Shown here piece by piece: positions 48,273 to 59,029 of a DNA stretch of 64,000 nucleotides (position 1 is the first letter of the stretch; each line of letters starts with the position of its first letter). The translations under genes and the position numbers were made by a program. The DNA is taken from the NCBI RefSeq assembly GCF_003820355.1, contig NZ_RPOK01000003.1, positions 103,686-167,685 on the forward strand, written 5' to 3'. Source of the stretch: Paralteromonas sediminis. Its GTDB lineage: Bacteria > Pseudomonadota > Gammaproteobacteria > Enterobacterales > Alteromonadaceae. Under the pieces are notes generated by a model. It was given only the letters and a program-made list of their open reading frames with translations, ran no database searches and was not told where the DNA came from.

Positions 48273-50569
48273 TCCGACTCCGTATCAGTGTCTTGCTCAG
48301 CTACTTCAGATGCCCCTTTGAGTATAATTATTTCAATGTCGTCCACCCGCTGTAATCCTCGGGGTAACTTGTTGCCTCTGCGTCCGCGTTCACCCATATA
48401 GTGACTAAGATCAGACGCCGACAGTGTCATTGCCCGCTTACCTGCTGAGACTTTTACCGACGCTCCCTCAGGTACAACTGCAACCTGGGTCACATATTCT
48501 TCCCTGCTTTTTGCTTTAGCGGCTGAAATGTTAATCAGTTTATTGCCCTTACCTTTGCCTAGCTGCGGTAAGTCTTTAAGTGGAAACAATAACATTCGCC
48601 CTTCGTTTGAGATACACAAGCACGCACTATTGTCTAGTGAGTTAACAGGCTTAGGCGCGAGCACCTTGGCACCTGTGGGCAAGGACAAATACCCCTTACC
48701 GGCTTTATTTTTACTTACCATATCGGAAAATTTACCCACAAAGCCGTAGCCAGCATCGGACGACACCAAATACATCTGTTCGTCGTTAGCCATTAAGACA
48801 TGCTCAAAGCGCTCACCGCCCACCAGCGTAAACCGGCCGGTAAGAGGCTCCCCCTGACTTCGCGCAGAGGGTAACGTGTGAGCATCACAAGAAAAAGCCC
48901 GCCCAGAACTGTCCAGAAAAACGGCAGGCTGATTACTGCGCCCTGTCGCACTGGCAAGGTATTCATCACCGGCTTTGTAGCTGAGCTTTTCTGCGTCCAC
49001 ATCATGCCCTTTAGCACAACGTGCCCAGCCTTTTTCTGATAACACAACCGTTACTGCTTCTGAGGGCATGAGTTCTTTTTCACTCAACGCCTTCGCTTCA
49101 CCACGCGCGACTATTGGCGAGCGTCTGTCGTCACCGTACTTCTCAGCATCATCTAGAATTTCTTTTTTTATCAGCGTCTTAAGACGGCGATCTGAGCCTA
49201 ATAACTGCTCAAGTTTCTGGCGTTCTTCTTCGAGTTCATCCTGCTCTCCCCGAATACGCATTTCTTCAAGTTTTGCTAAATGCCGTAACTTCAGCTCCAA
49301 GATGGCTTCAGCTTGTTTGTCGGATAGATTAAACCGCGACATGAGTTCTGCTTTGGGCTCATCTTCATATCGAATGATCGCAATAACTTCGTCAATGTTT
49401 AAGAAGGCGATCAACAAGCCTTCTAAAATATGTAAGCGAGCCAGTACTTTATCTAATCTGTGTTGCAGCCTGCGAACCACCGTCTGCCTGCGATACTGCA
49501 ACCATTCGGTCAATATTTGGCGCAAATCTTTAACCTGAGGTCGGCCATCAAGACCAATCATATTCAGGTTAACTCGATAACTTTTTTCCAAATCTGTTGT
49601 GGCAAAAAGGTGCTGCATAAGTTGCTCGACATCAACCCGATTTGAACGCGGCGTGATAACCAAGCGCGTAGGGTTTTCATGATCAGACTCATCGCGTAAG
49701 TCCGACACCATCGGCAGCTTTTTCGCTTGCATTTGCGCAGCGATTTGTTCCAGAACTTTTGCGCCCGAGGCCTGATGTGGTAATGCTGTGATCACAATAT
49801 CACCGCTCTCATCCACATAAGTCGCACGCATTTTAATCGACCCTCTGCCAGTCTGATACAAATTCGCAATATCAGATTTTGGCGTAATGATTTCAGCATC
49901 AGTAGGGTAGTCTGGGCCTTGCACAAGTTCCAGCAAGTCGGCCAACTCAGCCTTGCTGTTGTCCAGCAATAAGGCGCAAGCATTGGCAAGTTCTCTGGCA
50001 TTATGTGGCGGTATATCTGTTGCCATACCGACCGCAATACCAGTGACACCATTTAACAAAATATGCGGAAGCCTGGCAGGCAGTGTTTTTGGCTCTTGTA
50101 ACGTACCGTCAAAATTAGGTTGCCAATCGACCGTACCCTGCCCCAATTCATTGAGCAACACTTCACTGAAGCGGCTTAACCTGGCCTCGGTGTAACGCAT
50201 TGCAGCAAACGATTTAGGGTCATCTGGTGCCCCCCAATTACCTTGGCCGTCAACGAGCGGATACCGGTATGAAAAAGGCTGTGCCATTAACACCATGGCC
50301 TCGTAACACGCTGAGTCGCCATGAGGATGAAACTTACCTAACACGTCACCGACAGTCCGCGCAGATTTCTTATACTTCGCTGTGGCACTGAGTCCAAGGT
50401 CAGACATGGCATAAATAATCCGCCGTTGAACAGGTTTCAGGCCGTCGCCAATGTGAGGCAGCGCACGGTCCATAATCACGTACATGGAGTAGTTCAGGTA
50501 GGCTTCTTCTGTGAAGCGACGCATTGGCAGCTGTTCAGTGCCGTCGCGACTAATGGTAGTTTCACTCAT
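48269..50569 (-). CDS. parC: DNA topoisomerase IV subunit A
   Basis: Type IIA topoisomerase subunit that decatenates chromosomes. It has 766 residues. The active-site tyrosine is Y126 (MRYTEARL). The quinolone-determining loop is [10 protein letters not shown] with S86 and E90, matching wild-type E. coli S80 and E84. The C-terminal domain has five or so GyrA-like beta-pinwheel blades. parE is not adjacent. Start is ATG at 50567-50569. Confidence 0.97.
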   Translation of the reverse strand: MSETTISRDGTEQLPMRRFTEEAYLNYSMYVIMDRALPHIGDGLKPVQRRIIYAMSDLGLSATAKYKKSARTVGDVLGKFHPHGDSACYEAMVLMAQPFSYRYPLVDGQGNWGAPDDPKSFAAMRYTEARLSRFSEVLLNELGQGTVDWQPNFDGTLQEPKTLPARLPHILLNGVTGIAVGMATDIPPHNARELANACALLLDNSKAELADLLELVQGPDYPTDAEIITPKSDIANLYQTGRGSIKMRATYVDESGDIVITALPHQASGAKVLEQIAAQMQAKKLPMVSDLRDESDHENPTRLVITPRSNRVDVEQLMQHLFATTDLEKSYRVNLNMIGLDGRPQVKDLRQILTEWLQYRRQTVVRRLQHRLDKVLARLHILEGLLIAFLNIDEVIAIIRYEDEPKAELMSRFNLSDKQAEAILELKLRHLAKLEEMRIRGEQDELEEERQKLEQLLGSDRRLKTLIKKEILDDAEKYGDDRRSPIVARGEAKALSEKELMPSEAVTVVLSEKGWARCAKGHDVDAEKLSYKAGDEYLASATGRSNQPAVFLDSSGRAFSCDAHTLPSARSQGEPLTGRFTLVGGERFEHVLMANDEQMYLVSSDAGYGFVGKFSDMVSKNKAGKGYLSLPTGAKVLAPKPVNSLDNSACLCISNEGRMLLFPLKDLPQLGKGKGNKLINISAAKAKSREEYVTQVAVVPEGASVKVSAGKRAMTLSASDLSHYMGERGRRGNKLPRGLQRVDDIEIIILKGASEVAEQDTDTESD

Positions 50570-50717
50570 ACTCGTTGCGCAGTATTATTATCGATTATTA
50601 TTGAACCCCATTGTGGAACAAAGCTGCGGACGACGCAATGTATACGGCGCATGCATTGCGCTGAATTGAGAAACTGGGGTATGGTTGAGCGTGCCACGTC
50701 TTAATCACATAGTGAGA

Positions 50718-53700
50718 ATGTGTTTTTTGAATAAATACTTAGCACTTTTTTTGTTCACCTTTGGGTTTCTGTTGCCCATGCACGCCTCGGGACAATTGCA
50801 GTTGTTAAGTGATGAAGAGACCTATTCTCTGGCCCCTCACTTTTCGATTCTCGAGGAATCAGGGCAGCCGTTGTCCATTGAAGAGATTTTGCGTCAGCGG
50901 ACGCAATTCATACCTGGTCGATCTCACGACCCTAATTTTGGTTTTAAAGACAGAGCAGTGTGGTTGCATGTCAGTCTTGATAATTTGACTAATATCGAAG
51001 ACTGGGTCGTTGATGTTCGTGCGAGCCAAAACGATTATGTGGATTTCTATTTACTGGCTGACCAAACGGTTCTGGCTTTCAGTGAGCAGGGCAAACTCCA
51101 AGGTCATCAGCGTTATCGCTTTCCAACTTTCAATATCGCCCTGCCCGTAGACAGGCCCATGGACTTGTATATTCGTATACAAAGCACCTCTTCCAGTTTG
51201 ATATCCCCTGCTTTTATTCAGCCCGCGCAAAGCCATCTTTTTACCTCTCAACTCGACAGCATTGCATGGGGATTGTTTTATGGCGGCCTGACGATCCTGG
51301 CGATTTACAATTTGATTATCTTTTTTAATGTCAGGCATTTCAGCTTAGTGGCCTACATAGGTTTTGTGGCCAGTGCATTACTGCTTCAAGTGGTATGGGG
51401 CGGGCACATACAGTTGTTTTTCCCTCAAGGTGTGCCGGTTTGGCTGGCATTACATACAGAATTAATTTTTACATTGCTCGGCATGACAGCTGGTCTATTT
51501 ACCCTCTTGTTTTTAGAGACAAGAACGCACGCCAAACGCAGCCATACACTAATTTTATGCGTACTGAGCCTGCTTGTAATGGTCACTGCGATCTCGCTCA
51601 CAAGTTTACTCAATGAAATTGTTATCAATGTACTGGTATTACTTGTTTGTGTGATCGCCAATTTTGTTTACCTTGGTGCAGGTTTAGAAGCCTACACCAA
51701 CCGATTTTACGCAGCGCGCTACTTCCTGATTGCATGGATATTGTTCTCTACCGGCAGTGTGATTGCGTCACTCACCGTATTAGGCGTGATACCACTGACC
51801 CCCTACACCATGTACTGCTTTCAGGTTGGCGTATTTTTCCAATCAGGACTATTTTCAGTGGCGCTCATGGAAAAAAGTCGGTTACAACTTGAAACAGAGG
51901 TTGAGGTAGCGACCAACGACCTACGCAACAATATGGAACTGATTGAAGAACAGAATGTTCGCTTGGATATTGCTCGGAAAGACGCCATCAAGGCGAGTAA
52001 TATTAAGTCTCAGTTTCTGGCCAATATGAGTCACGAAATTCGAACGCCATTAAACGCCATATTGGGCTTTAGTCGAGAGCTTGAGCACAACAACATCACG
52101 CAAGAGCAGCTAGAACAGGTGAGAATTATTAACTCAGCTGCCGATAATTTGCTGACTATCGTTAATGATGTTCTAGACTTCTCTAAAATAGAAGCAGGTA
52201 AGCTGCAAATCAACAATCAGGCCTTCTCTCCCATCACGCTGTTTGAAGAAATGGTTGCCATAATGGCGAAGTCTGCCCATTTAAAAGATCTTGATTTTGT
52301 CTTTGAGCCCGGACTTTTACCCGACAAGCTTATTGGTGATCAGACTCGACTAAAACAAGTACTTACAAATCTAATTGGTAACGCACTAAAATTTACATCA
52401 TCGGGCTATATTGGCGTGAGGGTTGACTGCATCAGACGGGCGCATGGTGTGATTGATCTGACATTTGACGTCACTGATACAGGGATTGGCATTAGTCAGC
52501 AAGACCGTAAAAAGCTCTTTTCTGCCTTTTCACAGGTCGATGATGCGTTAAATAGGAATTATCAGGGCACAGGACTGGGGCTGGTGATTAGCCAAGAGCT
52601 AGTGCGCATGATGAATGGGACTATTACCCTAAAAAGTAAATTGGGTCAGGGTAGTACCTTTTCTGTCGTTGTACGAACCAGTCAAGTTAGCCAACATTCT
52701 TTGGTGGCGGCTGCTTCGCAATGGCAAGATAAAACGGTGGTTGTGTTTGATCCGTTCCCTGTCTCTCGCCATGCTACTGCAAGTATGCTTTGCAACCTGG
52801 GAGCAAACGTCTACAGTTGCGACAGCCTTGAACAACTTGAAGCTACTCGTTGCAACCCTGATTTTCTCTTGGTCTTTCTGCCACTGAACAGTCGCTATGC
52901 AACCATGACCATTATGCATTGTGCGATGACTGTTAAAGCAAAACAACGTGTGGTGTGGTATAGCGAGCACGACCCTTTACTGACGTCGCCCTTGTTTGAA
53001 AATGCCTTTTCACAAAGCTTGCGAACACCTGCAACGCCAAGTCGCTTGGAAAGCATTTTGTTAGACCGATTGAAACCAAGACCACAAAAGCTGCTGTATA
53101 CCCAACGCGCCTTTCCAAACGCAAAAGTGTTGGCAGTAGACGACATGTCTATGAATCTGATGTTGCTAGAAACATGGTTTAAAGATTCAGGGGTCGACAT
53201 CACACTCGCGTACAGTGGAGAACAGGCTGTTGAACTATGTCAGCAGCAGGCGTTTGACATTATTTTAATGGATGTGCAAATGCCAAATATGGACGGACTC
53301 TCGGCAAGTAAGCTAATCCGAAAGACTGAACTCAACATTGGCACCCCAATCATTGCGGTAACAGCACATGCTTTTAAGGAAGAGCAAGACAGACTACTAG
53401 CCTCTGGCATGGATGATTATTTACCGAAACCGATATCCTTGGAAGAATTAATAGAAACCATGTATCGATGGTGTGAAACCGACACTCCAAACACGGTCAG
53501 TGACCACAAGGTATTAGATCTGGACTTAGCTTCAACAAGGGCAAATAACAACGCACATACCAGTAAAATGATGCTACAGGAATTTTTATCTATTATTCCA
53601 GACACCGTTGAAGTCATTACGTCACTGCACGCTAAAGCAGACCACACCAATTTATTGCATGAAATTCATCGTCTTCATGGTGCCAGTTGCTATACAGGGG

Positions 53701-53849
53701 CACCCGAGATTCAGTCGTTGGCAAACCAGATTGAAATCAACCTGAAAAAACAGGAAATTGAAGCTGCAAATAGACTAGTCCCAAGTTTACTTGACGCATT
53801 GAACCGTTTTCAACAAGAAGGCAAACAGGCCCTTGAAGGCATGGCCTAG
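50718..53849 (+). CDS. BarA-like hybrid histidine kinase with 7TMR-DISM sensor
   Basis: A 1043-residue phosphorelay kinase. A signal peptide (about 1-25) is followed by a 7TMR-DISM extracellular domain (about 30-170), seven membrane helices (about 180-385), a coiled coil, HisKA with H439 (NMSHEIRTPLN), HATPase with NLIGNALKF, DTGIGIS and GTGLGLVI, a degenerate receiver-like domain (about 670-790) without phospho-Asp, a true receiver with D852 (LMDVQMPNMDG) and K904, and a C-terminal Hpt domain with H984 (IHRLHGAS). Output regulator not in window. The ATG at 50718 is chosen; TTG 50685 and GTG 50691/50712 are alternatives. Confidence 0.9.
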   Translation: MCFLNKYLALFLFTFGFLLPMHASGQLQLLSDEETYSLAPHFSILEESGQPLSIEEILRQRTQFIPGRSHDPNFGFKDRAVWLHVSLDNLTNIEDWVVDVRASQNDYVDFYLLADQTVLAFSEQGKLQGHQRYRFPTFNIALPVDRPMDLYIRIQSTSSSLISPAFIQPAQSHLFTSQLDSIAWGLFYGGLTILAIYNLIIFFNVRHFSLVAYIGFVASALLLQVVWGGHIQLFFPQGVPVWLALHTELIFTLLGMTAGLFTLLFLETRTHAKRSHTLILCVLSLLVMVTAISLTSLLNEIVINVLVLLVCVIANFVYLGAGLEAYTNRFYAARYFLIAWILFSTGSVIASLTVLGVIPLTPYTMYCFQVGVFFQSGLFSVALMEKSRLQLETEVEVATNDLRNNMELIEEQNVRLDIARKDAIKASNIKSQFLANMSHEIRTPLNAILGFSRELEHNNITQEQLEQVRIINSAADNLLTIVNDVLDFSKIEAGKLQINNQAFSPITLFEEMVAIMAKSAHLKDLDFVFEPGLLPDKLIGDQTRLKQVLTNLIGNALKFTSSGYIGVRVDCIRRAHGVIDLTFDVTDTGIGISQQDRKKLFSAFSQVDDALNRNYQGTGLGLVISQELVRMMNGTITLKSKLGQGSTFSVVVRTSQVSQHSLVAAASQWQDKTVVVFDPFPVSRHATASMLCNLGANVYSCDSLEQLEATRCNPDFLLVFLPLNSRYATMTIMHCAMTVKAKQRVVWYSEHDPLLTSPLFENAFSQSLRTPATPSRLESILLDRLKPRPQKLLYTQRAFPNAKVLAVDDMSMNLMLLETWFKDSGVDITLAYSGEQAVELCQQQAFDIILMDVQMPNMDGLSASKLIRKTELNIGTPIIAVTAHAFKEEQDRLLASGMDDYLPKPISLEELIETMYRWCETDTPNTVSDHKVLDLDLASTRANNNAHTSKMMLQEFLSIIPDTVEVITSLHAKADHTNLLHEIHRLHGASCYTGAPEIQSLANQIEINLKKQEIEAANRLVPSLLDALNRFQQEGKQALEGMA

Positions 53850-54544
53850 TCCTCGCGCTTAAGCACTGCTTGGCTCTGCTGACACTCTTTGAGAAGCGTG
53901 ACAAATTGATGGGGTTCTCTATCTAACTCTGTTCCCGATACATAGATATCGAACCCCAACCCTTGACGCAATTGATTCATCCGATTGGCCAGCATTGCTT
54001 GCACCCCAGTTAACACTTTACCTGAAGGGAGTTTAAAGCGAGTATCTTCCAAAAAACCATTTCCGGAGCACATACCAGTAGTGCAGCTTTTATCCATCGA
54101 CTGAAGCAGAAGCGGCCTTTGCTCCATTAAAAGGTGCGTCGCCAGGCGCGGTGAAATAGTGGAGATAAAGTCGTAGTAGTCATTGATCTTCAATCCAATC
54201 ATTTCTAGGTCTTTGTGTTCAATACCGTGCACGACCCTAGGTTGGCCAACACGCTGAATATTACTCCAGGCGAGCTGCCATTTACCTAACCTATGGGTGT
54301 ACTGTATTTGCTCAGGCGTAATGAGAATACTGTGCTCTGGTTCTCTTAATTTAAACCACCCAATAAGCAAAGTGACAATAGCAGCACTGGTAAGAAAAAA
54401 GCCCGGAAGCGTAAGATAATCTGGCATTAAAGACAGCCAGACAACACTCAAGAGCATAATTCCCACACCGACAAACAAGGTTGTTATTCCATTTTTCTTG
54501 GCGTTGGCACGTACCTTTATTACCTGAGAATCAAAACCAGACAT
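53846..54544 (-). CDS. DUF2982 membrane-associated protein
   Basis: A 232-residue protein that resembles DUF2982, a family I know mainly from Alteromonadales and relatives. The start at 54542-54544 gives MSGFDSQVIKVRANAKKNG, then two membrane helices (about 22-42 and 45-65) and a soluble PH-like domain (about 75-225) with EHSILITPEQIQY and VGQPRV. Function unknown. Its TAG shares the CTAG with the kinase stop on the other strand. A small membrane-protein gene overlaps its start by 14 bp. Confidence 0.75.
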   Translation of the reverse strand: MSGFDSQVIKVRANAKKNGITTLFVGVGIMLLSVVWLSLMPDYLTLPGFFLTSAAIVTLLIGWFKLREPEHSILITPEQIQYTHRLGKWQLAWSNIQRVGQPRVVHGIEHKDLEMIGLKINDYYDFISTISPRLATHLLMEQRPLLLQSMDKSCTTGMCSGNGFLEDTRFKLPSGKVLTGVQAMLANRMNQLRQGLGFDIYVSGTELDREPHQFVTLLKECQQSQAVLKRED

Positions 54545-54647
54545 ACAACACAACCAGCAACATAACGAGGGCCCAAACAATGTACAACCGCATGCGCTTG
54601 CAGCGCTCACACTGCGTGTGCCACAGGCGCAAAATAACGTCTTTCAT
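54531..54647 (-). CDS. Small (38-residue) CxxC membrane protein
   Basis: Not recognised. The frame from ATG 54645-54647 to TGA 54531-54533 encodes a cytoplasmic N-terminus with Arg, His and a CERC pair (MKDVILRLWHTQCERCKRM), then one membrane helix (about 21-38). Its end overlaps the DUF2982 start by 14 bp, so the two could be translated together. The Shine-Dalgarno is poor. The balanced layout of CxxC plus helix and tight overlap make it look like a real gene. Confidence 0.5.
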   Translation of the reverse strand: MKDVILRLWHTQCERCKRMRLYIVWALVMLLVVLYVWF

Positions 54648-54679
54648 AACAGTGAATACGGTAAAATAGTAGTTTGAGA

Positions 54680-57600
54680 TTATAGCCCTTTTTTGCTGTT
54701 CGCCAACCAGGCAACCACGGCAGGCGTAAACAGTAACGATAAGATAACTGAAAAGCCCACACCACCTGCAAGCACCACTGCAAGTGGTGGCCAAAACGAT
54801 CCTTCAGAAAACAGCAGTAGCGGCACCAAACCGCCAACCGTGGTCAGTGTTGTAGACAATATATGACGACTGCAGCTCATCGTTTCTTCAACGATTGCGT
54901 TAAGATCTCCCCTTCGCGCGCGTTTGTTGGCTTTAATAGCGGCAATAACAACAATAGAACCATTAATGGTCACACCGATGAGCCCAGCGCTTCCAAGCAA
55001 AGGATTAAATCCAATTGGCAAACCCGACAACCAAAGACTGAAAAAACCTAACCCCACAGACAACATCGCCACAGAACCAATAACAGTAGCTAGGCGCACG
55101 CTGGAAAAAGTGAGAATAAGAGTGGTAACCATCAATACCAACAAAACGGGTAAGTAAGTTGCCAACTGACCGATTGCTCGCTGCTGTTCATCGGCATCAC
55201 CGGCAAACTTGAGCCTGTACCCTGCGGGTAACTCAAGGGTTTCATTGAGTATTTCGCGCAATTGATTGCTCACATCGATGGCCGGATAATCAGGAAGTAA
55301 ATAGGCATGAACCCGATTAAGCCTTGCACCATCCTCACGACTTATACTGGTGACAGAGGGCTGGAGCGACAACTCACCGATACTATCAACAGTAGCCCAG
55401 TAGTGGCTCTGGCCATCTTCTGAATAGCCGGATACAGGAAGACTGCCTAAGACCGCGAGGTTTGCCCGTTGACCATCACCAAGCCGCACACGAACGGGTA
55501 TTTCCTCAGTATTCTCCAGAATCGAGCCCATAACTTTACCAGACAATGCTGACTGTAGCTGTGAAGCGACACCTGTCAGACTCGTACCCGCCTGTGCTGC
55601 AACATCCCTGGTCACATCGAGAGAATACTCAGGCTCTGAAAAGCTGACACTTGCCACAGACTGCGTAATACCAGGCAGTTGCGACATGGCTAATCTCACT
55701 TGTTTACCGAGCTGATCCAGTACTTCAAGATCAGGCCCGAAAATCTCTATTTCTATGGGCGCCTCTATGGGTGGGCCTTGAGAAAACTCTCTTACCACGA
55801 GTTTCAGGTCTGGAAATGCTTGTTGTAAATCAGCCTGAAGTGTTCTGACCAAGCTTTCAGCCCTTGTTGGATCGGTGACTGTCACAACGGCATTGGCATA
55901 GTTAGCTTTGTTTTTGACACGCAGAATTTGGTTGTAGTAGACAGGAGCTGTCGACCCTCCCAACATCCACGTAACCTGCTTAATACCATCATATTCACCA
56001 ATCATATTGTCAACAGCGGTAACCCGTTTGAAGGTCTTGTCAATGGCACTGCCGTCGTTTGTCCATAAGTAAATTTCAAATTGATCGCGATCAGCGGCAG
56101 GAAAAAACACATTACCCAACTGCGACGATAAAATGAAACCGCTTAAGCAAAACAGTACGATACTCATCGTGACCCGCTTTGGTTTTTGAACTGCAATCAG
56201 AAGTGCTTTTTTAAAGGCTGCAGAAAGTCCCGGTGTATCTACGCCTTTAAACAGCCAATGTACTTGTTCATTGCGATGTCTAGGTAAAAACAATGCCGCT
56301 AACGCCGCTATAATAGTGAGGGAAATAAATAAAGACCCCAGCAACGCCATCACGACACTCACTGCGATAGGCCCAACAAAATCACCGATATTACCAATCA
56401 AAAGAAAAATCGGCATGAAGCCTAAAATTGTTGTTAATGTCGATGCTGTTAGCGGAGCCAAAAGGTGCGACACACTTTTTGACATCGCCTCTTGTCGGGA
56501 TAGCTCCGGCCGCAGCAAGTTAAGTCGAATTTCATCGGTGATAACAATGGCATTGTCGATCAAAAGACCAATGGCAATGATGATGCCGAATATGGTCATC
56601 TGATGTATCTGTTCGCCAAAAAAGCCCAGAGAAAAAAGCGCAAATGATGCACACAAGGGCAATGCCAATCCAACGATAAGTGACGCTTTTAACCCCATAA
56701 AAAGAAAAATAACCGCCATCACTACGGCACAACCCATGAGTAGATTCTGGGTTAATTCAGCCAGCCTCATTTCCGTGTACTGACTTTGTTCGAATATGAC
56801 GTCAACGTCGACACTACCCGAAAACTCTGTATTAAATGCCTCTACAACCGCTAACGCCTGCTCTGTCCAGACGTCAACACGTACTGTGGTAACAATACGC
56901 GCAGCCACATTGATAGCCCGCTCCCCGTCTACCAGAACGATCTCGCTTTCGGGGGTTTGCCAGCCTTTTTCTACTACCGCAATATCGCCCAAACGCAAGA
57001 CTTGGCCCGCATTATTGATAAGCGGTATAGACTTTATCGTGCTGACGGCATCCAGTGTATCTGAGACCTGTATGCGAATATTGTAGTCTTCACTGTAAAT
57101 TGCCCCGGCTGGCAATTTAGGATCAGCTTGCGCAATCATCGCACTAACCTGATTGATAGTGAGACCAGCCATGGCTAGCTGATTAACATCAATCGCCACC
57201 TTAACTTCTTCAACGGGCGCACCAAAAAAGCGAACCACTTCCGTGCCCGGCACATTGCGAAGGCGGTCGGCGAGTTCTTCTGATAAACGGCTAACCATTG
57301 GCAGCGTCATGGCACTGCTCGCCTTAGGCTTTATCGCAGTGAGCAGGGTATACGCTATTGGGTCGCGTTTATCATCAACAAACGGCTCTCCGACCCCTTC
57401 AGGGAAGCGCTGTGCAGCTTGGTCGACTTTATCCCTGACTTTACTGAATATTTGCTGATTCGTGCTGTTGTCTACCCAGTCCTGCATCTCAACGACTATG
57501 CTAGAGAAACCCGCTTGCGATGTAGACCTTAGTTCCTTTATTTCGGACACTTCTCGCAGTTCGTCTTCAATAACATCTGTCACCAAAGCTTCAACACGTT

Positions 57601-57766
57601 CAGCCGATGCCCCAGGATAAACGGTTTGCACAATAACAAAACGCAAATCAATGCGCGGGTCCTCTAATCGGGGCAAATTGGTCAGCGCGGATATGCCAGC
57701 TACCAAGATCACTAAAATACTCAACGCCAACAAATGGCCATGACGGAAAAACAAGTAAGGTCCCAT
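54680..57766 (-). CDS. RND efflux pump inner-membrane permease
   Basis: A 1028-residue proton-driven RND transporter with twelve membrane helices and two large periplasmic loops. TM4 contains GLLIDNAIVITDE, with the first acidic residue of the proton relay conserved and Asn in place of the second Asp of AcrB (DD to DN). It lies 4 bp after an adaptor gene and lacks a TolC partner nearby. The substrate cannot be inferred; DN-type permeases occur among several drug and solvent pumps. Confidence 0.9.
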   Translation of the reverse strand: MGPYLFFRHGHLLALSILVILVAGISALTNLPRLEDPRIDLRFVIVQTVYPGASAERVEALVTDVIEDELREVSEIKELRSTSQAGFSSIVVEMQDWVDNSTNQQIFSKVRDKVDQAAQRFPEGVGEPFVDDKRDPIAYTLLTAIKPKASSAMTLPMVSRLSEELADRLRNVPGTEVVRFFGAPVEEVKVAIDVNQLAMAGLTINQVSAMIAQADPKLPAGAIYSEDYNIRIQVSDTLDAVSTIKSIPLINNAGQVLRLGDIAVVEKGWQTPESEIVLVDGERAINVAARIVTTVRVDVWTEQALAVVEAFNTEFSGSVDVDVIFEQSQYTEMRLAELTQNLLMGCAVVMAVIFLFMGLKASLIVGLALPLCASFALFSLGFFGEQIHQMTIFGIIIAIGLLIDNAIVITDEIRLNLLRPELSRQEAMSKSVSHLLAPLTASTLTTILGFMPIFLLIGNIGDFVGPIAVSVVMALLGSLFISLTIIAALAALFLPRHRNEQVHWLFKGVDTPGLSAAFKKALLIAVQKPKRVTMSIVLFCLSGFILSSQLGNVFFPAADRDQFEIYLWTNDGSAIDKTFKRVTAVDNMIGEYDGIKQVTWMLGGSTAPVYYNQILRVKNKANYANAVVTVTDPTRAESLVRTLQADLQQAFPDLKLVVREFSQGPPIEAPIEIEIFGPDLEVLDQLGKQVRLAMSQLPGITQSVASVSFSEPEYSLDVTRDVAAQAGTSLTGVASQLQSALSGKVMGSILENTEEIPVRVRLGDGQRANLAVLGSLPVSGYSEDGQSHYWATVDSIGELSLQPSVTSISREDGARLNRVHAYLLPDYPAIDVSNQLREILNETLELPAGYRLKFAGDADEQQRAIGQLATYLPVLLVLMVTTLILTFSSVRLATVIGSVAMLSVGLGFFSLWLSGLPIGFNPLLGSAGLIGVTINGSIVVIAAIKANKRARRGDLNAIVEETMSCSRHILSTTLTTVGGLVPLLLFSEGSFWPPLAVVLAGGVGFSVILSLLFTPAVVAWLANSKKGL

Positions 57767-57770
57767 TGTC

Positions 57771-58868
57771 TTAACCTTTGGATATTTGTACTTGCTGACC
57801 AGGCACTAATTTATGTGTGCCCGCCGTCACTATCTTATCGCCATCCTTTAACGCACCGGACACGTAAGCGCTATTACCATCAGTGTGTAATAGTGAAACC
57901 ATGCGTGATTCAATAATACCTTCACCATTAACTGCATATACCATCCACATGCCTCGGATACCACTGCTTAATGCTGAAATCGGAATCCATGCACCGACTT
58001 CTTCAATATTCCGGCGAAAGATCAAGTTGACCATCTCCCCGTCTAGGGGCTGCCATGCCTCGGAATTTGCAATAAAGATAGCGTCTTGAGTTCGGGTTCT
58101 GACATCTTGGCGTTGCACAAACCTGACGAGCTCTGCCGAGAAGGTATTGTTGTCAAAAGCGACAGTGTCACCAATAGATACTTGTGAAGCTAGTTTTTCA
58201 GACAGGGCGACACGAATTTCAGGCATTTTATCTGTTTTTATCGTGAAGACAGGCTCGGTGCCAGCCAAAACTGCACCAGCATCGTGATACCGTTTCACGA
58301 TAAAGCCATCGTATGGCGCATAGATGTGAGATTTTTGTTTCTCCACATCAAGCGCCTCTAGTGAAGCCAGGGCCTGTGCATAAACAGCGTTCGCTACGTC
58401 GAGCCGTGCATTCGCCTCGTCTAGTGCCTGACTTGAGTCCAAGCCCTTACTAACAAGCTCCGCAACCCTATTCCTTGTGATGTCTGCTAGTCTGGCTTCT
58501 GCTTTAGTTCTATCAACCGTACTGTTTGCCTGCGCTATCTGTGCATTAAGCCTCGACTGTTCCAGCCGCGCCAGCACCTGCCCCTTTTGTACAAGACTGC
58601 CTTCCTCAACCAGTAATTCACTCAACTGACCACCGCGATCAAAGCTAAGCTGAGTCGTTTGCATTGGCTCCACGCGACCAACCGCCATCTGCATAAATGC
58701 ATAACTGGTCTGCAAAGAAATAGGTTCAACATTGACTACTTGCGTCATAGACGGCTCAGCGTCATTAAAAGCTGCCCCTTTTCCCGCTGCGATCAGCAAC
58801 AACCCAAGTGCAAAAAAACCTGCTAGAAATACCGCCAGTAGTTTACTAAACGAAGCATGCACAGCCAT
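57771..58868 (-). CDS. RND efflux pump periplasmic adaptor (membrane fusion protein)
   Basis: A 365-residue HlyD/AcrA-like protein. From the ATG at 58866-58868 (GAGG just upstream) it begins with a signal-anchor (about 8-30), followed by the lipoyl half-motifs, a coiled-coil hairpin (VDRTKAEARLADITRNRVAELVSKG region), the second lipoyl half (KSHIYAPYDGFIVKRYHDAGA) and beta-barrel and membrane-proximal domains. No lipobox is visible, so it is probably membrane-anchored. It is the first gene of the pump operon. Confidence 0.9.
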   Translation of the reverse strand: MAVHASFSKLLAVFLAGFFALGLLLIAAGKGAAFNDAEPSMTQVVNVEPISLQTSYAFMQMAVGRVEPMQTTQLSFDRGGQLSELLVEEGSLVQKGQVLARLEQSRLNAQIAQANSTVDRTKAEARLADITRNRVAELVSKGLDSSQALDEANARLDVANAVYAQALASLEALDVEKQKSHIYAPYDGFIVKRYHDAGAVLAGTEPVFTIKTDKMPEIRVALSEKLASQVSIGDTVAFDNNTFSAELVRFVQRQDVRTRTQDAIFIANSEAWQPLDGEMVNLIFRRNIEEVGAWIPISALSSGIRGMWMVYAVNGEGIIESRMVSLLHTDGNSAYVSGALKDGDKIVTAGTHKLVPGQQVQISKG

Positions 58869-59029
58869 AAACCTCAAACACTTATTCCACTATTTTGCAG
58901 AGAGTAGAATATAAATACTAAACCGTCTAGTCTATTAATTAAATTTAATGCTTTTTGATCCTAAGATGCTATCGGCTAAACCCCGCTTTTTGCTAGACTA
59001 GAGAAAATCTATTTTTCACTCGGTTAACG

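Noticed and set aside
58878-59029. pyrB leader peptide or attenuator
   Set aside because: No short ORF followed by a terminator hairpin with a U-run is visible before pyrB.
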